From positions 496,001-560,000 of the forward strand of contig JAKFAO010000005.1 in assembly GCA_021527695.1 (NCBI GenBank): DNA of 64,000 bases, read 5' to 3'. The notes under the pieces are model-generated. The model did not search any database. It saw only the letters and a list, made by a program, of their open reading frames with translations, and was not told the origin of the DNA. A program made the position numbers and the translations under genes. Positions 52,280 to 63,706 of the stretch are shown here, piece by piece (the stretch's first letter is position 1; every line of letters begins with the position of its first letter). The stretch comes from Naematelia aurantialba (Eukaryota > Basidiomycota > Tremellomycetes > Tremellales > Naemateliaceae).

Positions 52280-52461
52280 TGTTACGGCCGTGTCTCTGAT
52301 GATTCGACAGAGGAATCGGGTAATCGGGGTGATTCGACTATACCGAAATAGTCTTGAACCGGAAGCGGAAGGCTTTCCGCTGAAGATTTGTCAAACTATC
52401 GACAATCGAGGCGAAACGAGGAAATCGAAATGATATCGAGAGTAACATACGAGTTTTGATC
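52280..52461 (-). repeat. Reverse fragment of the 480-bp chromovirus LTR
   Basis: It begins TGTTACGGCCGTGTCTCTG, the reverse complement of the LTR end, and continues to GAGTTTTGATC with a few substitutions relative to the three intact LTRs. It is therefore an older insertion of the same family. Confidence 0.8.
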
Positions 52462-52805
52462 TGTTACGCCTGGTAAACTAGAGAGTGACGAACTCTAGTC
52501 TCTGGGGACGATGGCGACTGGCGAAGAAAGCATGCTGGAGATGAATGGACGATGGCAAGTGTCCACTTTTAGACGAGTAACTTATGATATTTCATCGACA
52601 GAGAAGAAAGGAAAGTGCTATCTAACTCGTGTCTTATATACCTTCAGCATATACCGAGGATTAGGGCTTTGCTGAATAGCGCTTACTAAGCTGCTTATCA
52701 ATCAGCCGGTTCCTATGGTCCTTGCTTATAAATCTGCGAGAAAGATTACTAATGTGTGGGAAAGATTACTAATCTGAATGACCCACTAAGTTACGGGACG
52801 TAACA
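52462..52805 (-). mobile_element. Solo LTR of family F3 (344 bp, reverse)
   Basis: Read on the minus strand it starts TGTTACGTCCCGTAAC and ends CCAGGCGTAACA. GGTATATAAGACACG is its TATA region. The same 5' 15 bases stand immediately left of the tandem array (37120-37134). Confidence 0.7.
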
Positions 52806-52871
52806 AGTTTAGCCCCCGCGAACCTGTATACAATACCAACAATGATATGATGTTATGACCGGGTCATGACA

Positions 52872-53093
52872 GCACCTTTTTATACCTCTGGCATCATGGC
52901 TCCGCCACACATAGGTTTAGCCATGATACATGCTTCCACGATGGTACTTCCCACTGCTTGCTACTATAAGCACTTCCACAATAATACTTTCCACTGTTTG
53001 CTACTATGAGCTTTTCCACGATGGGTCAAGCCACGCTGCTGTTGGTCATGACAATCCGGACCGGGTCATGACAATCCGGACCCGGTCATGACA
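52872..53093 (-). repeat. Reverse 5' fragment of family F4 LTR
   Basis: It contains TTTTTATACCTCTGG and repeated TTGCTACTAT, CCACGATGG motifs as in the F4 LTRs. It ends in two direct copies of GTCATGACAATCCGGACC. Confidence 0.65.
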
Positions 53094-53103
53094 CCTGCTG
53101 GGG

Positions 53104-53554
53104 ATGTCACGAACCTGTCCCAAGTAGTGATGGCTTGAGACAGGATGGACCGCAAAGGTTTACTAAGCTTGGCCTACATCTGACGGTCGTGAAGCTTGTG
53201 GATTGGTTGGACAGCAAGCGGTGGCCAGCCTGGTTGACGAGGTAGCGTCGACCAGGAGTGCGAGATGAGTGTGAGGAAGTGTGAGAGAAGAACGTGAGAT
53301 AAATAAAAGACTGGAGAACTACAAACTACAAAATGCACATCCTTTTATACCTCTGACATCGTGGCTCTTCCACGCTCATTGTGGCTCTTCCACGCATGGT
53401 TCAACCACGATAAGTACTTCCACGATAAGACTTTCCACTATTTGCTACTATGAGCTTTCCCATGATGATACTTTCCATGGTTTCCTACTATGAGCTTTTC
53501 CACGATGGGTCAAACTATGGTGTGGGTCATGACAATCCGGACCTGGTCATGACA
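53104..53554 (-). mobile_element. Solo LTR of family F4 (451 bp, reverse) with target duplication
   Basis: The plus strand reads TGTCACGAACCTGTCC...CCTGGTCATGACA, TG...CA. Flanks TGGGA (53099-53103) and GGGGA (53555-53559) agree at four of five bases, which supports a single old insertion that lost its internal part. Confidence 0.75.
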
Positions 53555-53619
53555 GGGGACCACAATAACATCTACACTCGATGCATGACTCATCGAGCTA
53601 GCTCGCAGCTCCTGCTTGT

Positions 53620-55674
53620 TCAGTCCATTCGTTGTCGGACTGCCAGAACGAGGGGAGCACAACTGCGCGAGTCAGCTTGTAGCATTCTTTCCAACGTACA
53701 GTCTTTGGCTTTGAAGGCCCACCATGTATGCTCACGATCCGATGTTCCCAACATAGCCCAGCTTCCTCGCAAACCCATTCCGATCAGATTGGGGCTGACT
53801 GCTTCGGCGTCCACCCAGAGGGCAATCTCTTCCGGTTCTGCAAGAGTGGCAGTCTCCTTCTCAAAGGCTTGATCCGCGGGGTCCAAGCCATCACAGTCGG
53901 GCACTTGTGGGACTGTCTCCCCGGTCAAAGGTAGAAGATGAGCCCGCCACTTTTCTGACGGAGTCCAAGGGGCAGGGACTGTCAAGATGGGTCGAAGCCT
54001 TGTTCCAAAAAGGAATTCTCCCTCTGTGGGTTGTGGCAGGATCCGCGAAATCTTGCGTCGAGCGTACGGAATATACTCAAGCAAAGCTATTTGCGAATGT
54101 TGCAGCGGAGACAGAAATGTGGCGATGGAATTCCAAGCTAATACGACAGGTGCTTTCAGGTTCGCGGACCAGCGAATCCGGCTTACCTTGGTCAGCAGAA
54201 ATGAATATCCGAAGGTGATCCTTCACTTCACCTCTCTTCAGCAACGTAGACAACAGCAGTGGAACTCCTTACCACGATTGACAATCCATCCACCATCATC
54301 TATAGACTGCTCTGTAAGGCCCAGAGTTTTGGATTCTAGCCGCATTGAGCCGCGCATCCGCTCAGATTCCATGCCGCCACAGAGATATACCCCTCCCCAG
54401 AGGATCCAGCTTGCTGCATTCCACTTACTGTCATCGCAGATCGTATCTTCAAATTCTTTGGCTAGAATCAGCGCTTGGCTAGCGTTTCGGGCAAGACGGG
54501 TAGCGTCGGTGAATCCTGATACTAAATGATGGTCCCTTATCACCTCGTAGTGTTGAAGGAAAGACATGAATGCAGCGACGATGCCTGTAGTCGGATCAGG
54601 AATCCGAAGGATGGAGATTTCTTACGCGTCAATTTCAGCGCCGGCGCAAGATCCCTGTAAGGTATGTCAGATCCGAGAATGGGGACTATCGTTGTGAACT
54701 GACCATCCTGCTTCAGCTTCCCGTCGTGCTAGAGCGAGAAAGCCCCGAATGCATTGTACTGGTCGTGTCAGAAGAACGCATGTTTCTTCGGTTGCGATGG
54801 GAATCTGTAGGTTATCATAGTCCCCTTGCAAGCTAGGCCAATGTGGGCCAGGTACGTCCTCGTGAAGACCAACAGCATGACGGAACTGGCTGCATGTTAA
54901 CACGCAGCCAACATACAGAAGAGTTGCGCTGACAATATCGAATAAGCGCTTTGTGCGAAGGAAATAGAATGCTTCTCGTCTTGACTTTAGGAAGTCTCTG
55001 GTTGCGAGCAACACTGCGAAAAGCATCAGAGGGGCCCTTGACTTCTCGATGTACTCCTTGAAAATGGGGCGGTCGCCCTGACACGTCATGAGCTTAGCAA
55101 GATACTCTATTCACTGGGACGCTCACAGATCAAATTCTGAAAGACTGGTACCCTTCGGCTCCATCCACACCTCAGCAATCTCCCCAATGTTCCATGCGCA
55201 CTCTGCTGTGACAATGCACCCTGATGACGGTCTCTGAGCGTGTGCAGGCTTTCTCTCAGCTTTCATGGAGATCAAATCGGCGTCCTGTACTATTGAATTA
55301 TCGGAGCAGGATACGAAGACTGTTCCGTGAGCATCTTGTCCGCGATCAGCGGGTGGTCCATGGCTCTGTGGGTGAGGATTGGGGAGCAGGACCCCAGCTG
55401 ATTTCCACCCAGTAACCTTTGACATGGTAGCGCCTTTCGGAGCTGGAAACATTGAAATCTGTCCTGGAAGGTTATGGCAGAGCGATTCTGCTACGAAGAA
55501 CACTACAAAGCAAAGGAATCCACGGTCGCGTCCAGTCGCACGTGGTTTGGGCTTAGGCCTGCTAAGCAACGCGCCTAAAGCTCTACGCGACTGCTTTTTC
55601 CCGCGACGGTTCTAGACAGTATAAACATTGAATAGTTCCCGCAGTCCACCTACGGCTGTCTTGTGTATATACAT
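53620..55674 (-). CDS. Hypothetical multi-exon protein next to the transposon block
   Basis: Four substantial frames follow each other on the minus strand. They are 55569-55123 (with a hydrophobic stretch GFLCFVVFFVAESL), 55089-54667 (FKEYIEKSRAPLMLFAVLLATRDFLKS...LFDIVSATLLYVGCVLTC), 54567-54238 (HLVSGFTDATRLARNASQALILAKEFEDTICDD...SWILWGGVYLCGG) and 54084-53620. They look like exons of one gene, but I could not place all junctions. A first exon might begin at the ATG at 55674, only about 10 bp from the divergent chitin synthase start, joined through a GTAGGT...TCTAG intron. No family is recognised. A lineage-specific membrane protein or a decayed gene are both possible. Confidence 0.4.
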
Positions 55675-55683
55675 GTCTACAGA

Positions 55684-58600
55684 ATGAGTCCCTCGCACCG
55701 TCGGCCGCTGCCCTACCATCGTGGACCAGGCGTGGGTATTCCGCCAATAGAAGAAGGAGTCATCCCTGCACACGCTCGAGATCCAACTCCTGCGCCCCCA
55801 TATGCACAATATGGGCCCTCCGGTCCCGCGTATCTGCCGACTGGGAGACGCTTCCTGCAATCCACTCCTGTTGCACCCGTAGGCTCCATTCAATCCTCCT
55901 CTCACGATCATCTTACTTCGCCTCGTTCCCGATTGCCTTTCTTCGAAGCGGCACTGGCTCGCACGCACGAAGTCCAGAACGGGGAGGCTGGCTTTGCACA
56001 TTCGATTCGCGCCTCACCTCTGCCAGCCTACTTGCCGCCCCCGGACCCCAACCATCCTGATCTCGGAATATATCTGTCCCAATCAAATACCATTCGACTA
56101 GCGTCTGCCCTGCCGGATAACTCAGCAGCCTATTCGCCTTCCAGCGATGTAACCCTCCGCTTGACCGCCGAGCATATCACCGAAAACGGGTGGGGGGAGG
56201 ACGAAGGAGATGCAGAGAGGTCTCTACTGTCGCACGATGCTCTCGAAGCGCCGCTTGGAATGGCTAAAGTCTTTCACTCGGCGGATGGATCTAAAGATGA
56301 TCCGCCCTTGAGCTTCGGGATACCTGTCGAGGAGCGGGACCTGGCTGTTCCAGCGTCCTATTCACACTCATTGTCTCAACTGCCCTCAATTCATATTCGC
56401 GAGCCGACAGCCGGAACTGAGATCGATTCGCTGTCAGAAAAATCCGCAAATCTGCTATCAGCTTCCACACAGCATTTCGGCCCCGCACCGACCGGGCGTG
56501 TTAGTCGACGCACCCACAATGCTGCTGGTCATCGACGCATCAAGCAGACCGCAACCCTGGACGAGAACGGCTTCTTTGCCGTTGACATGCCCATTCCAAC
56601 ACGTCTCGCTCAGTATCTTCCCGTCAAGGGCGTCGAGGAACAGAAAACCACGCGGTGAGCGATATGAAGTACGTTTTAGGTTTCTGATGCTGGAAAGATA
56701 CACAGCCGTCACGACGGACCCAGACGACCTGCCACGCTCGGGCCATCGTTTACGACAAAATCTATGCGACCCCCCAAGACAGACTGAGCTTTTTATTGTC
56801 ATCACAATGTATAACGAGAATGCGGAGCTATTTTGTCGTACGTTATATGGAGTCATGAAGAACATCGCCCACTTGTGCGGTCGCAAGAATTCCAGGGTTT
56901 GGGGTAAAGACGGCTGGCAGAAGGTGAGCACTGGCATTAAACACAGCTTTAAGAGCAGCTCAAATATCACAGGTCGTAGTATGTATCGTCGCGGATGGCA
57001 GAAAGGCGGTCAATCCTCGTGTGTTGGATTGTTTGGCCGCTTTGGGCGTGTACCAAGAAGGTGAGCAGCACGAAACATGGAGCCAATGTTTTACAGGCGC
57101 AATGACCAATATGGTCAAAGAACGTCCCGTGACGGCTCACGTATTCGAATACACGACGAGCTTCGCACTTGATGGCGACCTGCATTTCAAGTACCCGGAC
57201 AAAGGGATAGTGCCCTGCCAGATCATCTTCTGCTTGAAAGAGAGAAACGTGAGTCTTGGGAAGGCTGTCGCTAATTGCCAGGCAAAGAAAATCAATTCTC
57301 ATCGCTGGTTCTTCAATGCATTTGCGCCAATGTTATCGGTGAGTTGCAAAAATACCGCGGTTGCAGCTGATCGGCAAAGCCTAACATCTGCATTCTCCTG
57401 GATGTTGGTACTCGACCAGAGGCGAAATCACTATACTATCTGTGGAAGGCATTTGATCTGAATTCCAAGGTCGGAGGCGCTTGTGGAGAGATTGCAACCT
57501 TCAAGGGCAAGACATGGCGGGGCCTGCTCAATCCGCTTGGTGAGCTTCAGCGAGGATTTTCAAACTCATTCTGCGTGCAGTCGCTGCCCAGTGCTTCGAA
57601 TACAAGATGTCCAATATCCTGGACAAACCAATGGAGAGCCTGTTCGGTTACTGTACCGTTTTGCCCGGAGCTTTTTCCGCATACAGAGTGAGTGTTGGTC
57701 TGCCGCGTCTTGCTGACGGCTCGCAGTGGATCGCCTTACAAAACAGCCCGGAGGGTACTGGGCCATTGGCCTCTTATTTTCAGGGGGAACAGCTACATAC
57801 CGGCAAAGCGGATACATTTACCGCAAATATGTGAGTGCCACCAAAGCGCCAGTTCTGATTCTCAGGGTGAGATAACTGCGAATGGTCCTTCTCATGTGTC
57901 GTAGTATCTCGCGGAGGACCGCATCTTGTGCTTTGAGATTGTGTGAGTCATTCGAAGAGGTTTGAAAAGCTGTTGACATTGTGTCAAGGGCTAAGGCGAG
58001 GGCGAACTGGGTACTTAAGTTTGTGAAGTCGGCAGTCGGAGAGACCGATTGTCCCGATACTATACCAGAGTTTATTGCTCAACGGAGACGGTGCGGGATT
58101 CCACTCTATCAAGTCGAGAGCCTTTCTGATCGATTTAGCTGGCTCAATGGGTCATTCTTCGCAGCCGCGAGTCCTCCAACTAATGTCGGTTCCCCAGAAG
58201 CTGTCTGACGTTTACTTCAGGTATACTCGCTCATGCACGTATCGCAGATCTGGCGTTCAGATCACAGTCTTCTACGCAAGCTCATGCTTATGGTTGAATC
58301 AATTTACAACACCCTCAATCTTTTGTTCACCTGGTTCTCATTGGCCAATTTCTACATCTTCTTTGTAAGTCGACGCTAATTATCCGGCATCTGACCTCCA
58401 GGTCATTCTTACCAGCGCCTTGGAAAGTAGCACATTTGATGTCCCTCATATAGACGTTCTGAATCGCTTGGCGCAGGTACGGGGAACTTCCCACAGGCAC
58501 TGTCGCTCTGCTCATGGTCGTTCAGTATGGTTATTTGGGAGCTCTCGTCAGCTGTTTCATATTCGGTATGGGTAACAGGCCCCAAGGGTAAGCTGCAATT

Positions 58601-59756
58601 ATATGTACCAGGCTAACAGGGTCAGGTCGCCTTGGAAGTACAAGCTGACCATTTATTTCTTCGCCCTGTTAACCACTTAGTAAGGACATCTCCAAGCTTC
58701 ACTGAACGGCATAGCATGCTTGTGTGCGCCGTCCTATGTACGGTTCAAGTCGTGAAGAATTTCGGGAGTCCAATCTTCGCTCGGATGGTTGTTTCCCTTA
58801 TTTCCACCTATGGAGTTTTCGTTGTATCGAGCATATTGGCCCTCGACCCATGGTGAATGGACTTGATGCAAATGATGGCTAATCGTAGGCATCTCATCAC
58901 ATGCTTTGGGCAATATATTCTGTTTTCACCGAGTAAGTGAAGACATGAACCCGCCTTGATGTTGCTGAGTTTGGCTTAGCCTACATCAACGTTGTAAGCT
59001 GCCTCCTTCCGCCTTTCTGGTTTTACTCTTGGTTATACTCTGGCTCACGAATAGCTCAATGTCGTGAGTATGATATTTTAATTTAGTCTCACGCTGACCA
59101 AGCAGTATGCTTACTCAAACTTGTGAGAGGAATTCGACAGGAGTAAGATAGATATGCTCATCTTCCAAGACACGACCTGTCCTGGGGAACTAAGGGCGCG
59201 GATGCGGTACAAGCGGTCGACCTCGGTGCAGTGCAGGGCGTCGGGAAACACGTTGAAGTCGAGCTTGTGTCGGCACAACAGGACATTGATATTGCCTATC
59301 AAGATGCTTTGGACAATATCCGTCTAAAAAGAGCGCATGTCGATGAAGATGGAACCTGCGTTAAGAAGGAGATGTCTGATCAACAGCAAAAGGATATTTA
59401 TGCAAGTATCTCAGTTTTTGCCAACAAATTTTGGGCTGATTGTCGATTCAGGCCAACTTCAGAACAAATGTAAGCTCAATCATTACGAACGCCTCTAAAA
59501 TCCAGTTGCTCCTGCTTTGGTCACTCAGCAATGCTCTCTTGGCAAGCATCATTCTCTCAGGAGGCGACGCTTCGAGCACTTTCAGTGACGACGGATCCGG
59601 TCGAACGACAATTTACATGCTGATCATTCTGAGTACGTGCCTAAGGAACACTGGAGCCTGGAGCTTACCCCGGCTGAAGTTTTCGTGGCCGGCATGGCCA
59701 TCTTCAGGTTCATATGCTCGACATTATATCTGATCGTCCGGCTGTTTGCGGGATGA
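55684..59756 (+). CDS. CHS: Chitin synthase (family 2 glycosyltransferase, division 1 type)
   Basis: This is a plasma-membrane enzyme that polymerises UDP-GlcNAc into chitin and extrudes it to the wall. A Pro/Ser-rich cytosolic N-terminus of about 330 residues (first exon from the ATG at 55684) precedes the conserved entry [26 protein letters not shown]. Then come [111 protein letters not shown] and [12 protein letters not shown]. The QRRRW motif is rebuilt by splicing out GTGCGG...TTTAG near 58092-58138. A C-terminal multi-TM region follows, ending [15 protein letters not shown]. The short N-terminus without myosin or cytochrome b5 domain, and the LNGSFFA motif, place it with class I-III enzymes. 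There are more than a dozen introns. Confidence 0.92.
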
Positions 59757-59913
59757 AAATTTCCCTACACGAGCAATGATATATGAATACCAGTGTCCGT
59801 TTTTGATCTGAATCGCCACATACCTGCGCGGTTAATTGGAGAACTTTTTTAGTTTTGTGCTCATACTCCATGTATTTAAAATCACCTCAGTGCTGGTTTT
59901 GCCGTGACACTTG

Positions 59914-61405
59914 ATGGCGCTGTCCTGGAAAGCATCTCCTACACTTCCTGCTCTGGTGCAAGAGATCGTCCAAAAAGTCCAACAAGAGATCTCGGGTGAC
60001 CCGATTTCGAGTGGTAAGTTTGCAGCTGCGATTTCAGCACTAATCAGTCACAGATCTGGTCGCCTGTGGTTCACCTGTTGCCCAACTCGTTTGCGAGGCC
60101 GCAGATATCATTGGAGCGCTCATACAGCAACTTCCAGTGTCCGAAAAGGAAACTAGTCGCGCACGAATCATCCTGCAATCACTCTTCAGTCTTGCCAATG
60201 ATTCCATCAACACCCTTCCCTTTCATGCAGTGGACCGCAAATGGCTTCGCCTTTACACTGATTCATCGATCCTTGATGTCATTCTTGACCTCTGCAGTAG
60301 TACCTCAGACGTGATTAGGGCCAGCAAAGCCGTCGAAAGGCTGGATAGGGCAATCATCATTGCTGGGGCGCTTGGGTATCGCCGGATGGCTTGGATTCAA
60401 GCCCTGATTTCATCGCTCCAATCACTTGCTTTACCAAGGCTTGCGATTAACAACGAGCGACCGGCCAAGAGGCGTCGGTTCGACCTGAAAGCAAGGCAAA
60501 CGCCCTTGTATGCAGCCAGCAAAATCCCGACTCTGAATCACCCACCCAGCCTTGCGGAATATGTCGACCAATTTAGCGATCGACCGTTCATATTACGCGG
60601 TTTCATCAGCTCGGGTGAGTCACCTGTGCCTCGATGGCCAGCTCTGGATAGGTGGGGTTCCGCGGAGTATCTCCTCGATCAGGTCGGTGAGGGCAGAGTC
60701 GTGCCAGTAGAGGTTGGGGCTTCTTATGACGACGACGATTGGGGCCAAAATATCGTGCCCTTGCGCGATTTCCTGCATCGAGCTGGCTATGATGTTGGGT
60801 TCACCACAACCAACAGGACCCCGTTATATCTTGCACAGTATCCGCTGTTCAACCAATTCCCGCAGCTCGAGAAAGACATTGCCCTCCCGGATTACATCTG
60901 GACTACTCCTCCGGCACCATCTTATGCGCCCGATTACGTGTCTCCCAATACAGCATCAGGTGTTGAGATAAACGTATGGATTGGCAGTGGAGGAGGGGAG
61001 ATTGTTAGCCCCGCTCATACAGTAAGTCTAGGGTCTTCACCGCTGACTAAGGAGGATCCCTATTTTAACTGCTACGCGCAAGTCCTGGGCCGCAAACGAG
61101 TATGGCTGGCCCCCCCTGCATGCTCAACCTACATGCAGGTTTACGCAGGAGAGGACTCCCAGGAGGACGAAGCTTCCCTGGCGCAGAAATATATGACGAA
61201 TACTTCGACCGTACCTGTTTTGCGGACAACTGTTTCTGGCGAAGAGTTGCGGCTGGCCTACCCCGACTATAGTAAACACGTGTGGCCTCACAGCCTTGAG
61301 GCCGTTCTTGAGCCCGGCGACGTTCTCATGATGCCACCGAAGTGGTGGCATGCTATGCGAGGCGAAGGTGAAGGTGCCGGTTGGAGTGTATCAATTTGGT
61401 ATTGA
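59914..61405 (+). CDS. JmjC/cupin-8 Fe(II)-2-oxoglutarate dioxygenase (JMJD5/KDM8-like)
   Basis: Exon 1 starts at 59914 (MALSWKASPTLPALVQEIVQ) and joins through a GTAAGT intron to DLVACGSPVAQLVCEAADIIG. A helical N-terminal half of about 200 residues precedes the dioxygenase core: RPFILRGFISSGESPVPRWPALDRWG, VPVEVGASYDDDDWGQNIVPLRDFL, YLAQYPLFNQFPQLEKDIALPDY, VEINVWIGSGGG. The first iron ligands appear only if a 33-nt intron (61022-61054, GTAAGT...GGAG, CTGACTAA branch) is removed, giving AHTDPYFNCYAQVLGRKRVWL, an HxD motif. The distal histidine is in MMPPKWWHAMRGEGEG. JMJD5 enzymes hydroxylate arginine in ribosomal and other proteins; a histone demethylase role is disputed. The substrate here is unknown. 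Confidence 0.88.
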
Positions 61406-61902
61406 TACGCAATGTTTACCAAGCTGATGCTTCGTGCGCCGCTCCTGGCTTGAGCAGGCAGACTGCTATGACCATCTTCGGGTGATGATGGCAGTTCTCA
61501 TCTGACACTTCGGGCGTCGAACCTAGCAAGCATCATCATTAGGACTTTTTCGCCATCCTGGAGGGCCCAGACAGATAGATCCCCTACAGGCCTCGTGAAC
61601 CTGTTCATCACTTTTCAACGATGTATGAAATGAGCATAACAGGTTCGATAGCTGCAGTTATCGGTACTGGTGTTGAAACTATTGGCCACTGCGCTGGGGA
61701 GAGCGGTTACCCCTTCTAAGTTATGGCCGTGTGCGAGAAGTGGAAATGTTTCGGCGGATGCATTCTGACCTCCTACAAGATAGCTACTCAATCCGTCTAT
61801 CAGACACGAGCACCACACCGGTCCTACTTAGCTCCTACAGCTAAGTACCCACTTCTATCGAGTCCCCTGCGTGGGCTGGTTCCACGACAATACTATACGT
61901 GA
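61406..61902. other. Convergent intergenic region
   Basis: This lies between the 3' ends of the JmjC and CDC50 genes. No gene or structured element could be supported. Confidence 0.4.
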
Positions 61903-63471
61903 TCAGCTCCGTCGAACGGCGTAAGTAATCAGAGACGCACAACTCATATCTCCCAGTTTTCTTGGCTTGATCAAATGTCGAATCAGCCCGGCGAGGGCCA
62001 GGGTCACACAGAGGACTGCTGCGGCAATGTACGCCCATCCCAAGAAGGGCTGTTTGCCTCCAATCCAGGATACCGTAGAGATGACGATAGACTTGGTGCC
62101 ATTGAATTGTTTGACAGGATAATCTAATATCACTTAGGCTGGAAGGAAGGCAGGCAGGAAATACACGCACTCATGTACGCCACTACCTGGTAGCGACCAC
62201 TGCTCATGACCTCATCATCATTGCGCGCCCATAGTTTGCGGAACGTAGGTAGAGCAGATACTCGCATCCACACCTGAAAGTGCTCGTTATCCCGGAGATT
62301 GGGAAACCCAGTGTCCTCAGTGTAATTATTTGGATATTGCCGTGCCCAATTCGGAGGCGGTAGCACATCGGTGGGGGAGGGATAGCCCGGCGTGGTAACG
62401 TAGTTCTTGGCGATACCCCCCCACGCGATGCCATTCTCCGTAAAGTTGTAAGTCTGGTTCTCCGCACCGTCTAATCGATAAAATAAGCTGGTCAAAATCG
62501 AGGCGAGACCAACTCACTGGTAGGATTGAGCAATACAACGGACGGGAATGTGTCTGTATCAGCGTCAACTGAGGTCCGAAGATGTCATCTCAGACCCACC
62601 ATTGAATACACTGTTGGCGATCAGCCCACAAGGATAGTAAGGTTTGTCATCCGCCGAGGTTATGGGCTTGCAATCGCCGCCATCGACATCTGAGCTGCGG
62701 ATATTAGTGGCGCTCCACCCCGGCACCTTACGCTGAGCGGTAATGACCCGTCAATTGACTCGTGTCCAGACTCTGGACATATCGGCGATGATTCTGGTAG
62801 CTGCCTGTTCAGTAAGACTGTGACAGGGTTACCCACTAGTTTGTCAGCTTGTAATATAGAAAGACGCCCGGACCTGGCGCTGTCAGCAGGAAAACAACCG
62901 GCCCTCGTGTTTAGACAGCTTACCGAGGTCGTAAGGAACTTCAAACTCGATTTCGCACCGAGCTTCTTGTCCGACTGCACGAGAAGAATCATTGCTGAAT
63001 GACCATGTCGGGTTCGCAATAGACGATTTTTGCACATCCGACCCGGTCTTCAAGGCATCTGATATAAGAATTGTACCTCAAGGTATCTCACATTCATAGC
63101 TCTTGCTGGGCATGGCCGCAAAGGTGCCATCTGTCGGAGCATCAGAGTCGCATTGTGTGTAGTCCAAGGTGATCGTGGTGACTTTGCCGCTACCCCAGAC
63201 AATCAACGCGCCTATGGGTGCAAATATGAGACCAATGATGAACAACGTAGGCAGTACGGCCTTTGGGGTCAGGATGGGTTGCCATGCCTTGAGTCGTTGC
63301 TGTTTAAAGGCGGTATCTAGAGAATAGCATCAGGTAGACCGCATGAGAGATTCGTAACAGAAGAAAAAGCCTACTGGCGGGTCTCTTCGAAAACCTGACC
63401 TTCTCCTTCTGAGTTGGGGCAACGTCAGAGTCTGTTTGCCTGCCCTTTGCTTTACGATTGAAGATCGCCAT
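61903..63471 (-). CDS. CDC50: CDC50/LEM3-family beta subunit of P4-ATPase lipid flippases
   Basis: It starts at 63471 ([19 protein letters not shown]). The cytosolic motif [41 protein letters not shown] forms the first TM and is the family hallmark. The large exoplasmic domain has cysteines and N-glycosylation sites: [156 protein letters not shown] is the second TM. The tail [21 protein letters not shown] ends at 61903. The subunit is required for ER exit and activity of the flippase. There are about six introns. Confidence 0.92.
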
Positions 63472-63706
63472 GTCGGAGGATGGAACAAGGATATAGAAGA
63501 TAGACGAGACGGTAAACGACACTGGCAGCTTGGTTGCCTGCGCGTCCCCTTGACACTCAAATTTCTCACGGTTGTCCCAATTTGTGTTTAGTACGGTGCG
63601 TGGACTTAGTAATAAATGCATGCACGGCATGACACCTAGGAGACCGGTACATACATTCTAGGCCACATACACCGTACATGGTTGACGCAAGTACACTATG
63701 ACTAGC

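Larger units (their letters stand above)
52136..52871 (-). repeat. Reverse F2 LTR, broken by other LTR pieces
   Basis: 52136-52279 is rich in CTCTCAGAG motifs like the F2 promoter half. 52806-52871 is the reverse complement of the F2 5' end (GTTATGACC...AGCCCCCGC). Between them sit a reverse chromovirus LTR fragment and a reverse F3 solo LTR. Exact borders with the neighbours are approximate. Confidence 0.6.
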
